Assembly (NCBI GenBank): GCA_034509495.1 | Contig: JAVGWO010000026.1 | Coordinates: forward strand, 3,531,879 to 3,595,878 | Source of the DNA: Acestrorhynchus altus | Taxonomy: Eukaryota > Chordata > Actinopteri > Characiformes > Acestrorhynchidae | Reading direction: 5' to 3' | DNA length: 64,000 nt | Shown here: one piece after another, positions 27,601-35,667 of the stretch | How positions within the stretch are numbered: position 1 is the stretch's first letter | Layout of the letters: each line of letters begins with the position of its first letter | The notes under the pieces: model-generated | Seen by the model: only the letters and a program-made list of their open reading frames with translations | Told to the model about the DNA's origin: nothing | Database searches by the model: none | Made by a program: the position numbers and the translations under genes

Positions 27601-30600
27601 AGTATTCACAAAATGCATTCAATTCATTTGTCCCTCCAAATTCTACACACAACATCACACAATGACAAGGTGAGAACAGCTTGTTTGAAATTTTTGCAAA
27701 TATATAATTATTATATATATATTTATTATAAAAAAAGATAAAATACAAAATTATAACGTACATAAGTATTTTCTCAATGCTTTATTAAAGAACGTTTCAG
27801 CAACGTCACCTCCCTGACCAAGGCCCTTTTACCACAATCACTCAGTTTGGCCGGGCAGCTAGCTCTATGAAGAGTCCTAGTGGTTCCAAACTTCTTCCAT
27901 TTATGGATGATGGAGGCCACTCCATTTCTGTACCATTCCCCAGATCTGTCTCTCAAAACAATTCTGTCTCAGGTCTACAGACAATTCCTTGGATTGTGCT
28001 CTTAAATAAACAGGTGTGTGCCTTTCCAAATCCTGTCCAATCACACTGTAGAAACATCTGAAGGATGATCAGTGGAAACAAGATGAACCTATTTATTTGG
28101 GGGGTTTTATTTTTAATAAATTTGAATAAAACACTTTGTCATCATGGGGGATTGTGTGTAGAATTATGACTGAAAAAATGTATTGAATCCATTTGCATAT
28201 GCAATGTATGTCAGCGGCGCACCACAAAGATTATGAAGCTGTAAGGTAAAAATGCTACAATGTTGTCTGACGGATTGTCAAACATGTGCAAACTGCAACA
28301 GCCACAACTGTTGACATTCAGCGAACAGAGATGCCTCCTACAAACCATCCGGTTAGTGCCAGCACCATTGGCAGGCGGCTGCACAACACTCCACAATGTC
28401 CACATTGGCCCCAGGTGTGCACTAATGCCACGAGAAGCACGGCAATAGGGGGTCACGGCACCACCTCAACCTACAATTCCATTATGGTATACCTGGCAAG
28501 CATGAGTGTATATATTTTTGATATTTCTACATCCATATTATTATTACTACTGTACAAAAACATTCCAGAAACAACACTGTACAACTCGTTTTACACTCGT
28601 TTTAGAGTTCTGCACATACTGTACTTTCACAAACTTAAAGCTTATCTTCACTTGCACCTTCATCTTTGCCTCCTTAACTCCATCCATCCATATCCATCTC
28701 TCTCCCCTCCCCTACTCGCTCCCGATCCTCCAGATCTTAAGAGGGAATGGGAGACTGTAACTGTGCATTAAAAATATTAAGACACTGAAATACGGCTTCA
28801 CTTCAAATTCCCAGTTGCCCCAGCCTCTATAGCGCCCGTCTCACACAAACAATTTCGAAAAGGTTCCTGGAGGGAATGGTGAGGAGAAAAAAAAAAAAAA
28901 AAAAAAAAAACACTATCCCTGTACATTTATACACACATCCACTTGGCCCAAAACACAGAGACACAAAAGAAGTGTTTCAAAGCCACACGCAACTTTATAT
29001 AGTTTAGAGACTTTGGCAAACTAGGCCTTTCCACGCATGAGGAGATGAGAAGCAGTTTCCGTAGAGACAGCAACAGAATTGGCCCTGTATCTTCCTCCCA
29101 TGACATATTCCAAACCATCTCTGCTTTCAGCGGGCTAAACAACGGCACAGCTGAATCATAAAAAGAAATATCGCTTAAATAAAAAGCAAATAAAGCAGAA
29201 ATATAGTTGAGTGTACCTTTCTGTATGCTGCTCGGGCCACTGGGGGCTTCGGGCCCACTCTGCTGCTCCACGTTGGCTTTCCTGTGGATTAGTAAGAGTG
29301 CCGATTTACACACACACACACTTCTTAGTCCCACACTGGTTTATATCAGGAGTCCTAAAGAGGATAAGCTAGCTACTGACTCTAAAGTAAGAATGAGGAT
29401 TTTCTTATCTGTAGACTAAACTAATGATAAGACTTTCAGAGAAATCACACAAACCCCTGGGAATAACAACAAAAATCTTATTCTAGTTTATGCCAATCAC
29501 TGAATTTGCAGTTCCTTATTAAGCAGCAAAAGGTGATGCATATGAATGGTTTTGAAAAAGTGTATAAAAAAGGTTCCTGGTAACCTCAACCTTTCTATTG
29601 CAATCTGACACTTCCTTGGTCCAACTATTTATGCAACCGTTTGTGTTTTTACTTTGACAATGAGTGTATAATTAGTTTAATCCAACATTAACTTTCTTGG
29701 TCTAGTAAGTCTTTGCCTGGCATTTTCAGAAAATAATGGAAGCACAGAGTTTTATAATTCTACAATTTTATAAGACACACAGGAGCATCACATTGGCTGC
29801 TGTAACTAGTCTGGGATACACCTTTCTGATAATCTAATGCTAAAGGAGTTATTTTCTCAAGGTTTGTTTTGCTATTTACAATATTGAGTCACTGGATTGA
29901 AGGATGGATATACCTTAAGCATCTTATGTGTCCCTGACAAAGTTATCACTAGCTCCACTTATCTGAGGGGGGGCGCAAAGAAAAAGCCATCTGAATTCCA
30001 GCCAAATGCTCACCAAGTTCACCCCTGCAGTCTACTCCCACGTTAGCATATGCTGACGGTTTTGGGCCGAACTCACAAAATAAATACTTGTTCGTGCCAG
30101 GGAGACGCATTCCATAACATCGTGTATTCCAGGTGATTAAAAGCACTGGTCAGCAGCACAGATGTGAAAGTTGAGGAGAAGGGAGAAAAAGTGAAAAAGG
30201 TGTCTGTGTGGAACCTTTTCATACTTCCCACAAAGAACATTAGACAGGTGATTTGTATTCACTGTTCATGCAAGCTATCAAGAGGGTACCATTACGCCCA
30301 TCGACTACAGGGTCGATACACCACTTAAAAACATGTCATCCTGCTTGATTTCCCATATGAATGCAAGCACCATCTGTAGCCAGTTTTTCAGAATGATTCA
30401 AAATATGATTCACAAAAAAAAAAAAACATTATTGTATTTGCTGTCTCTGATGACCAACCATCTTTTGCTGTTGAGGATGTTGGCGTGCTTAGGCACATAT
30501 TGGAATAATAATGAAGAGTACTTTGCATATATCAATTAAAATGAATAGATCAATAAACACACATGACTAACAAGTTACAGGCAACAAAATTCCAACGTGT

Positions 30601-31446
30601 GTGTGCTTGCAGATCACTATTATATGAAAAGATCTCTTAGTTGACCTACCAGTCATGTGATGGTAAGAAGGAGCATTCTGGAATATCTGGCACTGGCCTG
30701 TGTCGTAACCTGTAGGAGCGCGTTTTCCTAGATCCAGCACCTTGTAGATTAGATGTGCTCTCATATATGTCGTTAACCACCATCACTCCCTGAAACCCTT
30801 CAGGGCCATCTTCTGAAGGAACTTTCCCCACTTGGACACGCTCTGCTACGGAAGCTGGGGGCTCCTCAGAGTTCTCCCAATCAGAAGGTAAAGAGTGAGA
30901 GGAAAGTGACAGTGATTCACTGCTGCTGTGCAAAGAGGCGGAGCTGGAGCCTGAGGATGCCGCTTTTGTCATGCTCCTTGGGAGCGTGTGAGGGACAGAG
31001 ACCAGGCCTCTTGGGTCACCTTTAGGAAGGGTCTCTTCTCGAGTCCTTGCAGGAAGGCTCTTGGTTACAGCAATCGCTTTGTTTTCTACAGCCCCACTAT
31101 CCTGTGGACCATGACAGCGTACTACACTCTTGGCATCCTTATGATAAACAGTCCTAGGAAAAGGGACAGGCTTTTTTCTTCCTTCAGATCCATTGCCACC
31201 ATCACTTTCCACCATGAGCACCTCCAGGCTACGTAGGATCCTCCGCCGGTGGCCTGTGGGAAAGTGGCCTATGTCAAGTAGCTTCTCCTCAGTCAGACCA
31301 CTGCAGTCTCTCACTGTGTGGTATCCGGCTTGGGAAAAGCTGGAGACATACTGAGACAAGTGGAGGCTGGAGAGCCACACTGTGATCTCTTCACTGGGGT
31401 CAAGGGGGAAGGAGAGAGGAAAGCCATCCAAGCCTTTGTTGGTCAT
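4647..31446 (-). CDS. ARAP2: ARAP2, N-terminal third (8 coding exons, 3' part outside window)
   Basis: Joined coding exons in transcript order: 31446-30650, 29281-29217, 26454-26375, 24735-24671, 24397-23990, 22485-22416, 15266-15147, 4820-4647. The lengths (797, 65, 80, 65, 408, 70, 120, 174) sum to 1779 nt, 593 codons, with phases matching at every junction. The product begins with a SAM domain (about residues 20-80, ending in PTGHRRRIL), then a Ser/Pro-rich linker containing RLRHRPVPDIP, then ISPYACFY, a PH domain (GWLDKLSPQG, RRWVKFDG, LTYYNND, LEVVTLQRTFVF) and the start of a second PH domain (GYVELRGHKGKVY). These match ARAP2 better than ARAP1 or ARAP3. From family knowledge, ARAP2 is a PIP3-dependent GAP for Arf6 that binds RhoA and acts at focal adhesions. 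Its ArfGAP, RhoGAP and RA domains are not in this window. DTHD1 lies upstream and divergent, as in human. Confidence 0.93.
4863..4889. repeat. (GT)n microsatellite
   Basis: Uninterrupted GT repeat 40 bp beyond the acceptor of ARAP2 exon 8. Confidence 0.95.
5166..5197. repeat. (GT)n microsatellite
   Basis: Uninterrupted GT repeat in ARAP2 intron 7. Confidence 0.95.
5345..5685. repeat. Purine-rich low-complexity tract (GA/GACA)
   Basis: Long blocks of GAGA and GACAGA interrupted by about 90 bp of AT-rich sequence (5455-5550). Confidence 0.85.
6910..7445 (+). repeat. Degenerate tandem repeat of GTTGCTATGGTATTCC-like units
   Basis: The words GGTTGCTATGGTATTCC, GTTGCTATGTGG and TTGCTAAGTGG recur about every 20-50 bp over 500 bp. 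The openness of reading frames here is a by-product of the repeat. Similar TTGCTATGG repeats are common in fish introns. Confidence 0.7.
7844..7870. repeat. (AC)n microsatellite
   Basis: Uninterrupted AC repeat in ARAP2 intron 7. Confidence 0.95.
8346..8520. mobile_element. MITE with TATTTTCCGGACTATAA ends
   Basis: The left end GTATTTTCCGGACTATAA is the inverted copy of the right end TTATAGTCCAGAAAATAC, and the internal ATAAGCCGC words are also mirrored. The A-rich centre separates the arms. This is a well-known non-autonomous DNA element type in fish genomes. Confidence 0.8.
8580..9240 (-). pseudogene. Tc1-like transposase relic
   Basis: The minus-strand translation contains RDEPRFGLEMSKRSVC and then SDVMVWGAISS, typical of the Tc1 DDE region ((S)DESRFxL, then VMVWGxxS). 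After that the frame drifts. The right flank (9200-9250) has AATATTGTAAAAG-like end sequence. Stops and indels make it inactive. Confidence 0.65.
9305..10165 (+). mobile_element. Tc1-like element, degenerate, with TIR remnants
   Basis: The left end has ATAGTTGCACTC and the right end GGGTGCAACTATA, which are inverted copies. The interior contains CCAGTCAGTGCCAGCACCAT, also seen at 28340, and out-of-frame transposase-like stretches. It is an eroded element about 860 bp long. Confidence 0.6.
10712..10741. repeat. (AC)n microsatellite
   Basis: Uninterrupted AC repeat in ARAP2 intron 7. Confidence 0.95.
11606..11706. repeat. (TA)n followed by (TTTA)n
   Basis: About 38 TA units run straight into TTTA units. 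It abuts the 3' tail of the minus-strand SINE and probably grew from it. Confidence 0.95.
11683..12098 (-). mobile_element. tRNA-derived SINE, copy 1
   Basis: Read on the minus strand, it starts CCGAGTGGCGTAGCGGGC (A-box-like), followed by a degenerate B box, then a body shared with 25405-25735 and 36683-37113 (GGAGAAATTGGCTTGCTCTC, then GATCCGGTGTTCTCCTCC). A possible target duplication TGTTACTAT lies at 11600-11608 and 12099-12107, which would place the TA/TTTA tract inside the insertion. Confidence 0.8.
12105..12437 (+). mobile_element. Retroposon 3' end (LINE/SINE tail type)
   Basis: TCCCAAGGTTTCTCTTCC, then GTGAGTTTTCCCTGCCAC, then AAGCTGCTCTGAGACAGC and GCTATACAAATA followed by TTTGATTTGATTTGAT form a 3' end arrangement typical of an abundant fish retroposon. 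No coding part is visible. Confidence 0.5.
12505..12690. mobile_element. Short MITE-like repeat (AAAGAACC/GGTTCTTT)
   Basis: ATGGATCTGTATAGAACTAT near the left and GGTTCTATACAGACC near 12620 are mirrored, as are CAAAGAACCC and GGTTCTTTGC in the middle. Fragments of the same words occur at 10240 and 11490. Confidence 0.55.
13714..13877. repeat. (GA)n microsatellite, about 160 bp
   Basis: Nearly pure GA with two short interruptions (GGGACACATAGA and GACACAGA). Confidence 0.95.
14580..15014 (+). repeat. CCAGCCAGC(C)-type minisatellite
   Basis: 435 bp of tandem CCAGCCAGCCGT / CCAGCCATCCAG words, cleanest as 12-bp units near 14935-15000 and increasingly diverged to the left. It ends about 130 bp from ARAP2 exon 7. 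It reads open in several frames on both strands but has no gene features. Confidence 0.9.
15147..15266 (-). CDS. ARAP2: ARAP2 coding exon 7 (PH1, second half)
   Basis: A 120-nt exon of 40 codons: EMYSKGLVPLSAVKQV, then ENKLEVVTLQRTFVF and EQRKE, aligning with the MYSKGIIPLSAI and NKFEVVTTQRTFVF parts of PH1. Acceptor TGTAG|GAG, donor AAAGAG|GTAAAG, phase 0 on both sides. The polypyrimidine tract of the acceptor is a (CT)n microsatellite directly upstream in the transcript (plus-strand 15271-15298). Confidence 0.93.
15271..15298. repeat. (AG)n microsatellite forming an ARAP2 acceptor tract
   Basis: 14 AG units on the plus strand. In the ARAP2 transcript they are (CT)14 ending 4-5 nt before the exon 7 acceptor TGTAG|GAG, so they serve as its polypyrimidine tract. 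Confidence 0.9.
15926..16870. repeat. Kilobase purine-biased tract
   Basis: Starts with about 72 bp of pure (AG)n (15926-15997) and stays strongly A/G-rich on the plus strand for nearly 1 kb, including (AG)n at 16251-16275 and 16681-16731 and a short (AT)n at 16625-16641. Confidence 0.85.
16880..17150. other. Candidate conserved noncoding element
   Basis: A complex, non-repetitive island between two long simple-repeat blocks in ARAP2 intron 6. It holds AACAATGGCGGC (YY1-like and SOX-like) and CCTAATTATGG (homeodomain-like). No splice-bounded coding homology is seen. Regulatory function is inference only. Confidence 0.25.
17203..17279. repeat. (GT)n microsatellite, 77 bp
   Basis: Uninterrupted GT repeat. 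Confidence 0.97.
17995..18143. repeat. Compound (AC)n with ACACTGACCC spacers
   Basis: Blocks of AC repeats are separated about every 22-24 bp by CACTGACCC, then merge into pure AC for 45 bp. Confidence 0.95.
18505..18700. mobile_element. MITE-like repeat (hAT type?)
   Basis: GGCAATTCTGGTCCTGGAGG at the left, GTTGGAGCAGGGAAACCAGC internally and GGCTGGAATCCAGACCCC at the right. The layout matches the frequent fish repeat whose ends read 'cctggtcctggagggcc'. The ends are only partly mirrored here. Confidence 0.5.
19330..19690 (+). mobile_element. Tc1-like element, 5' end and start of transposase
   Basis: CACCACTGACAGTTGAAGTG, AGATATATTAGGTAGCAATG, CTGACAAGGGCCAAATGG, GGTCAGGGCGTCTCC and GTACCTACCAAAAGC follow the order of the 5' third of the ACTGATCAGCC-type fish Tc1 element. 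The rest is missing. Confidence 0.7.
20533..20672 (+). mobile_element. Tc1-like element, 5' end only
   Basis: Starts ACACTGATCAGCAACAACAT and continues GAGTGTATTGGGCAGCAAGT, CTTGAAGGTGATGTGTTG, the same family as 19330-19690. It stops before the transposase region. Confidence 0.65.
21618..21692. repeat. (T)n(GA)n
   Basis: 23 T residues followed by 26 GA units. Confidence 0.95.
22416..22485 (-). CDS. ARAP2: ARAP2 coding exon 6 (PH1 core)
   Basis: A 70-nt exon encoding NCVFQRRWVKFDGENLTYYN and then NDK, matching the RMFQKRWVKFDGLSISYYNN part of PH1. Acceptor CTTCTTTCAG|AAACTGC, donor GACAAG|GTTAGTG; phase 2 in, phase 0 out. Confidence 0.93.
23155..23325. mobile_element. Small hAT-type MITE with a G16 run
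   Basis: CAGTGTTCCCCAACATTTTT at the left and GGTTGGGAACCACTG at the right are inverted copies. Between them, 16 G residues follow GAGGTT at 23225-23240. Confidence 0.65.
23990..24397 (-). CDS. ARAP2: ARAP2 coding exon 5 (linker and start of PH1)
   Basis: A 408-nt exon, acceptor ATACACAG|GAAGC and donor CAAGG|GTGAGG, phase 2 in and 2 out. It ends with ISPYACFY then GWLDKLSPQG, the first beta strand of PH1 and nearly identical to mammalian ARAP2. The preceding hundred residues are a poorly conserved Pro/Ser/Gln linker. From family knowledge the first PH domain provides the phosphoinositide binding that activates the ArfGAP. Confidence 0.93.
24510..24543. repeat. (AAT)n microsatellite
   Basis: AAT repeats, with imperfect units just to the left. 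Confidence 0.9.
24671..24735 (-). CDS. ARAP2: ARAP2 coding exon 4 (lysine-rich linker)
   Basis: A 65-nt exon found only from splice sites and phase: acceptor TTTAAAG|GTTGTT, donor TTGAG|GTAGTG. Phase 0 in, phase 2 out, exactly what the flanking exons require; without it they do not join in frame. It encodes a basic segment (VVDTKKPFQQEAKDKLRQKK) that continues into KQQNKQKQK of the next exon. Confidence 0.7.
25405..25735 (+). mobile_element. tRNA-derived SINE, copy 2
   Basis: Begins CTGAGTGGCTCAGTTGCTC with a B-box-like GAGTTTCAATCC, then a body colinear with copies 1 and 3 (CATGCTGCTCGCCATCAGCA, GGTGGGTAGATGG, GGCGTCTGTCAGCCATTG). It is the most diverged of the three and abuts a Tc1 relic on its right. 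Confidence 0.8.
25736..26200 (+). pseudogene. Tc1-like transposase relic, DDE half
   Basis: CATAGTGGTTGTAGTATCAT (HGGGSIM-like), then GATGGAACAATAAATTATGC, AAAATGACCCTAAGCAGAC and TCTGGAATGGCCAAGCCAATG correspond in order to the second half of a Tc1 transposase gene. Frames are broken. Confidence 0.65.
26375..26454 (-). CDS. ARAP2: ARAP2 coding exon 3 (linker, PYGE motif)
   Basis: An 80-nt exon, acceptor TTTTTCAG|CCCCTC and donor AAATTA|GTAAGTG. Phase 1 in, phase 0 out. It encodes a stretch with IAPYGELYLYNN, resembling the SIFPYGETFLFQ segment of mammalian ARAP2 between the SAM domain and PH1. Confidence 0.8.
26590..26637. repeat. (GA)n-rich microsatellite
   Basis: GAGAGGGAGAGAGGGA followed by GA repeats. 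Confidence 0.85.
27585..28195 (-). mobile_element. Internally deleted Tc1-like element with about 100-bp TIRs
   Basis: Left GCATCCAGAAAGTATTCAC and ATTCTACACACAACATC mirror, on the right, GATTGTGTGTAGAAT and TGTATTGAATCC. Between the arms, on the minus strand, sits a transposase N-terminal piece: SIIHKWKKFGTTRTLHRA then PAKLSDCGKRALVREV (helix-turn-helix part). The catalytic DDE part is missing. Confidence 0.8.
28255..28460 (+). mobile_element. Tc1-like fragment
   Basis: CCGGTTAGTGCCAGCACCAT, GGCGGCTGCACAACACTCC and CCACGAGAAGCACGGCAATA belong to the helix-turn-helix to DDE linker of a Tc1-like gene related to the copy at 9305-10165. Translation gives PVSASTIGRRLHN. Confidence 0.6.
28887..28910. 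repeat. Poly(A) run, 24 A
   Basis: Uninterrupted A run about 300 bp from ARAP2 exon 2. Confidence 0.9.
29217..29281 (-). CDS. ARAP2: ARAP2 coding exon 2 (linker)
   Basis: A 65-nt exon between CCACAG|GAAAGCC and CAGAAAG|GTACAC. Phase 2 in, phase 1 out. It adds KANVEQQSGPEAPSGPSSIQK to the linker; the first base completes the W codon begun in exon 1. Homology alone is weak here, but the splice sites, the phase and an open frame all agree. Confidence 0.75.
30650..31446 (-). CDS. ARAP2: ARAP2 coding exon 1: SAM domain and start codon
   Basis: First coding exon, 265 codons plus 2 nt. The ATG at 31446 is preceded five codons upstream by an in-frame TGA, so it is the first possible start in this exon. 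The SAM domain covers about residues 20-80 (WLSSLHLSQYVSSF, then PTGHRRRILRSL). From family knowledge this module mediates protein-protein contacts, for example with SHIP2 in ARAP3. The linker carries a serine-rich stretch (SSASLHSSSESLSLSSHS) and then MVVNDIYES and RLRHRPVPDIP, which correspond to the MIVNDLYVP and LLRHRPVPEIP stretches of mammalian ARAP2. The donor reads GACTG|GTAGGT and leaves phase 2. Confidence 0.95.
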
Positions 31447-31545
31447 GGCCGTAATAACTCAGGGTGAAGGACTAGCTTTGAGTGAGGACCTGCAAGTTTG
31501 ATGCCATGAGCAGGAGGTCAGGTCACACTGGAGCAGAACGTTTTT
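31447..31545 (-). other. ARAP2: ARAP2 5' UTR segment with upstream splice acceptor
   Basis: The 99 nt before the ARAP2 ATG begin at a good acceptor on the minus strand (TTTTCCCCTACAG|AAAAACG, exon start 31545). The coding exon is therefore probably not the first exon, and at least one noncoding exon should lie further right. The segment holds the in-frame TGA that fixes the start codon. Confidence 0.6.
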
Positions 31546-32229
31546 CTGTAGGGGAAAAGTAGAAAGGCAAAAAGTAATGTAACAGAAACATCAGTGAACA
31601 ACAATCTACAGTGAAAAACATGAAGAAAGAGTGATGGTTTAGGTAGAGTTGTACAAGTACAGGTCTACATTAAATCAACTGGTTAAAAGAGTAATTATAC
31701 CGTATATAAGCCCTGCTTACATTTTTAGGAGCCCTTTCCAAACTGGTCATATTGGTCAGTTCCGCTTCAACACCACTACACACGCGAATGACACTTCATC
31801 TAACAGCGGGACGATGACATCATATTATGCAAATCACTCAACCAATGTTACCTCCCCTCATTTTCTGGAAGCTAACATTACATATGAAAACCAGCAGTCC
31901 AGCCCACTTCTCTACCCCACCTCTCAGTGCCCCTCCTACAGCTTTCCATTTCTGAGTCAAACTGTGTGTGAAAATAGCTGAAACTAGTGGGATGCAGTTA
32001 CTCTAAGTGTAACACGCATTTAAGCCAATGGTCACAATGCGCAGCAAAATCAGAAATGTCTGCAGTCAAGCGAATGTTCAGATGTGGTACTCATGATGAC
32101 ACACACGTGTCACAAGATGAAAGCAGTTTCTATTTGTGTCGCTTTGAAACATAACCTACAAATGTCTTTATTACTCCTGTGTCCCTGTAGCTGCTTCAAC
32201 ATCTTCAACATTCAACACTTTGCTTTTTT

Positions 32230-32790
32230 TTTTTTTAACTCCAATTATTTACTTCCACTGCTCCTAAAATGTGTGCCTGGTGTTTCAAATCATGAAGTAA
32301 ATTGCCCTGCTGACAGACTGGAGGTAGTAGAGATGGTTGCTGACTGCAATGGCATTGTACCACACGGTCATGAAGTCACTCTGAATGGCAGTGAATCATC
32401 TTCTGTAGTGAGTCCTGCTTTTGTCTTGGTGGAGATGACCAATGGATCAGTGAGTGGAGACACAGTGGTCGACACAAAAATCAACAGGTTTTTTTTTTTC
32501 CATGTCACATGTGGTCACAATTTCATACGAAGCCAGATCACCTTCATGGTCCTCATTATAGGCACTTTTACAGCCCAACATTACATTAATGAGGTCCTGT
32601 AACCAGTGACCCACTTTTCTGAAACTTGGACACACAATCACTCCAGCCCTACTGCAAGAGTGTGAATATTTGAGCTGCATGGGATAGATTATTACAAGAC
32701 AGCATTAAGAATCTCTACAATCTGGCATGTTATACGTTATATCCAGGACTGCCAAACTGACAGACACTACTTCTGTATGTGTAGCTCAAT
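32230..32790 (+). pseudogene. Tc1-like transposase relic
   Basis: The translation includes GTFTAQHYINEVL followed by PVTHF, matching the GTLTAQRYIDEVLxPVxxPF block of Tc1-like transposases. Flanking sequence is broken by stops. Confidence 0.5.
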
Positions 32791-34084
32791 AAATATTGCC
32801 CATATCAGCCTAAACGTTTAATTATTTATTATTCCTTGTAACTTTTATCTTCCTTCTGAATAGAATTGCAATCCAATACAGTTGGAACACTAGTACCTGT
32901 ATTGGTTCAAATGTGAACAGTACCCAACAGCAGAAACTGACTTAAAATCGGTAACAAGTAACATTACAGAAGTTTTTTTGTTTTGTTTTGTTTTGTTTTT
33001 ATGTGGGTCGCATGATGTACAGAAGACAAATATAAAACGGCTGTAAAATAAACCAAATTCACAAAAGTAAACTCTATGCTTTAAAATGGTAGTAGCAACT
33101 GGGTTCAGGACTAGGAGACATGGTTGCACAATACGGCAAGTTGGGATGATTCAAGCAATTACATGGTTTTGGCTCATTTCCAGATGTCTTCAGGACTGCA
33201 TAGACACCGCAGAGAACATTTTAAAGTGTTTAGACAGAATGTAATATTAAAAAAGTAACCTTAGAAAACACAGCACATTTGCAGAAATTGTACAATAATG
33301 TCTTTCACTTAAGGAACAAGAGTTATCCAAAAGACTAGTCCCCTATGAGAAAAAGGCCCAACAGATAACAATACCATTTAACTGACAATAGGATTAAGCA
33401 GCCAGCTCTGAATGCAAATTCCACTCATATTGAGGTTTATAAGACCTACACAGTCATTGCAAAGTTTTTTGGTCTTATGTAGACCATCCGTTCACCTGTC
33501 CATGAGCTGAGGATGAAACATAACTGAATTATGCAGTAAAACAATGATTAAAACCAGAAATCCACTGTTCTGGAACTGCCTATAGTTAAAGACCTGCAAG
33601 GTCAAAAGCAACCTGGTGGAGATAACCTGGGAGGGCATCAAACAAGTGGTTTGTGCTTGAAGACCTGACTTTGAGCACTTCTGCTTTAAAGCATGGGCTC
33701 AAATTCCTTCTTATTGCTGCTTAAGGTCACACAACAAGTTAATCCTTTTAAAGTGACAATTACTCTTTCTACACATGATTCACTTTCATAACTTCATTCA
33801 TAAATAAATTACATAACTTCAAAATTGTCTTTGGTGTTTAGATGGGTTATCTAATATTGAACTTCTTAAAGCGCTCACTTAGACAGGTATGCAATAGAGG
33901 TTAATTGGATTCCTGCATTATCTGACTATATGTAGATTACACGATGCTGGCAGAGAAAATGCAGTTCTAATGTTTGAGAAAAGAATGAAACTGTTTGGAA
34001 GAAAAAGGATTTCACTTCTTTGACTGCTAATGTAAGTGCTACTGGGTTATGGACAGATATTAATGAGGTCTGTAATTGTTATCG

Positions 34085-35667
34085 TAGGTAAATTAAAAAA
34101 ATCCAGAAAATCACATTGTATGATTTCTTTTTTTTTTTTTGCATGAAATAATGTAAGTATGTGATACAATAGAAAACAGAACTTAATATTTGGTACGGAA
34201 ACCTTTGTTTGCAATTGCAGAGGTCAGGTGTTTTCGGTAGTTCTTCACCCAGTTGGCGCACACTGCAGCAGGGATTTTGGCCAACTCCTCCATTCACTTT
34301 CAGGTGTCGCAGCTGTCAACATTGTCCTGTTGCCCATCCTGGCCTTGTGCAGGTCTACAATTTTGTCATGTAGAGCACTCAATATTTGGTTGGGGCTCCT
34401 TTGGCCTCGATGACTGCAGCAATGCGGCATGGAGTCGATCAGTCTGTGGCACTGCTCAGGTGTTATGAGAGCCCAGGTTGCTCTGATAGTGGCCTTCAGC
34501 TGTTCTGAATTGTTGGGTCTGGCATAACGCATCTTCTTCTTCAACACTACCCCACAGATTTTCTACGAGGTTAAGGTCAGGTGAGTTTGCAGGCCAATTA
34601 AGAACAGGGATGCCAGTACCTTAAACCAGGTACTGGTAGCTTTGGTGCCAAGTCCTGCTGGAAAATGAAATCTGCATCTCTATAAAATTGGTCAGCAGCA
34701 GGAAGCATGAAGTGCTCTAAAACTTCCTGGTAGACGGCTGCGTTGACCTTGGACCTCAGAAAACATAATGGACCAACACCAGCAGATGACATGGCACCCC
34801 AAACCATCACTGACTGTGGAAACTTTACACTGGACTCAAGCAACGTGGATTCTGTGCCTCTCCTCTCTTCCTCCAGACTCTGGGACCTTGATTCCCAAAA
34901 GAAATGCAAAATTTACTTTCATCAGGGAACATAACTTCAGCCGAAGTCCAGTCCTGTTTGTCTTTAGCCCTGGCGAGACGCTTCTGAGAGATGCTTCTGT
35001 CTCTTGTTCAAGAGTGGCTTGACATGAGGAATGCGACAGCGGAAACCTATGTCTTGCATACATCTGTACGTGGTGGTTCTTGAAGCACTGACTCCAGCTG
35101 TAGTCCACTCTTTGTGAATCTCCTCCACATTTTTGAATGGGTTTTCTTTCACAATCCTCTCCAGGGTGTTGTTATCCCTATTGCTTGTACACTTTTTTCT
35201 ACCACATCTTTTCCTTCCCTTCTCCTCTTTATTAATATGCTTGGACACAGAGCTCTGAACAGCCAGCCTCTTTAACATTGTTCAACCTTTCGTGTCTTGC
35301 CCTCCTTGTGCAAGGTGTCAATGGTCATCTTTTGGACAACTGTCAAGTCCGCAGTGTTCCCCACGATTGTGTAGCTTACAGAACTAGACTGAGAGACCAT
35401 TTAAAGTCCTTTGCAGGTGCTTTGAGTAATTAGCCCATTAGTGTGTGGCACCAGGTGTCTTCAAAATTGAACCTTTTCACAATATTCTAATTTTCTGGGA
35501 TACTGAATTTGAGATTTTCATTAGTTGTCAGTTATAATCATCAAAATTAAAAGAAATAAACATCTCTGTGTAATGAATGAATATAATATAGAAGTTTCAC
35601 TTTTTGAATAGAATTACTGAAATAAACTGACTTTCATAATATTCTAATTTTCTGAACAGCATCTGTA
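34085..35667 (-). mobile_element. Tc1-like element, chimeric, with degenerate transposase
   Basis: On the minus strand it begins at a TIR, TACAGATGCTGTTCAG, about 35667. A transposase relic follows from about 35325 to 34370: KRLAVQSSVSKHINKEE, KNVEEIHKEWTTAGVSASRT (helix-turn-helix half), SVMVWGAMSSAGVGPLCF, DADFIFQQDLAP, and the C-terminal MRYARPNNSEQLKATI. The segment after QQDLAP is scrambled and several frames are needed. Left of about 34370 the sequence switches to a different Tc1 family (CCTTGTGCAGGTCTACAA, GCACACTGCAGCAGGGATTT, AGAAAATCACATTGTATGAT), itself internally deleted. Confidence 0.8.

Noticed and set aside
28286..28771. 161-codon open frame on the plus strand
   Set aside because: Its first third is a Tc1 fragment and the rest shows no homology or splice sites.
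32084..32602. 172-codon open frame on the plus strand
   Set aside because: The only recognisable motif is a Tc1 transposase block; the rest is unrelated sequence, so it is a transposon relic, not a gene.
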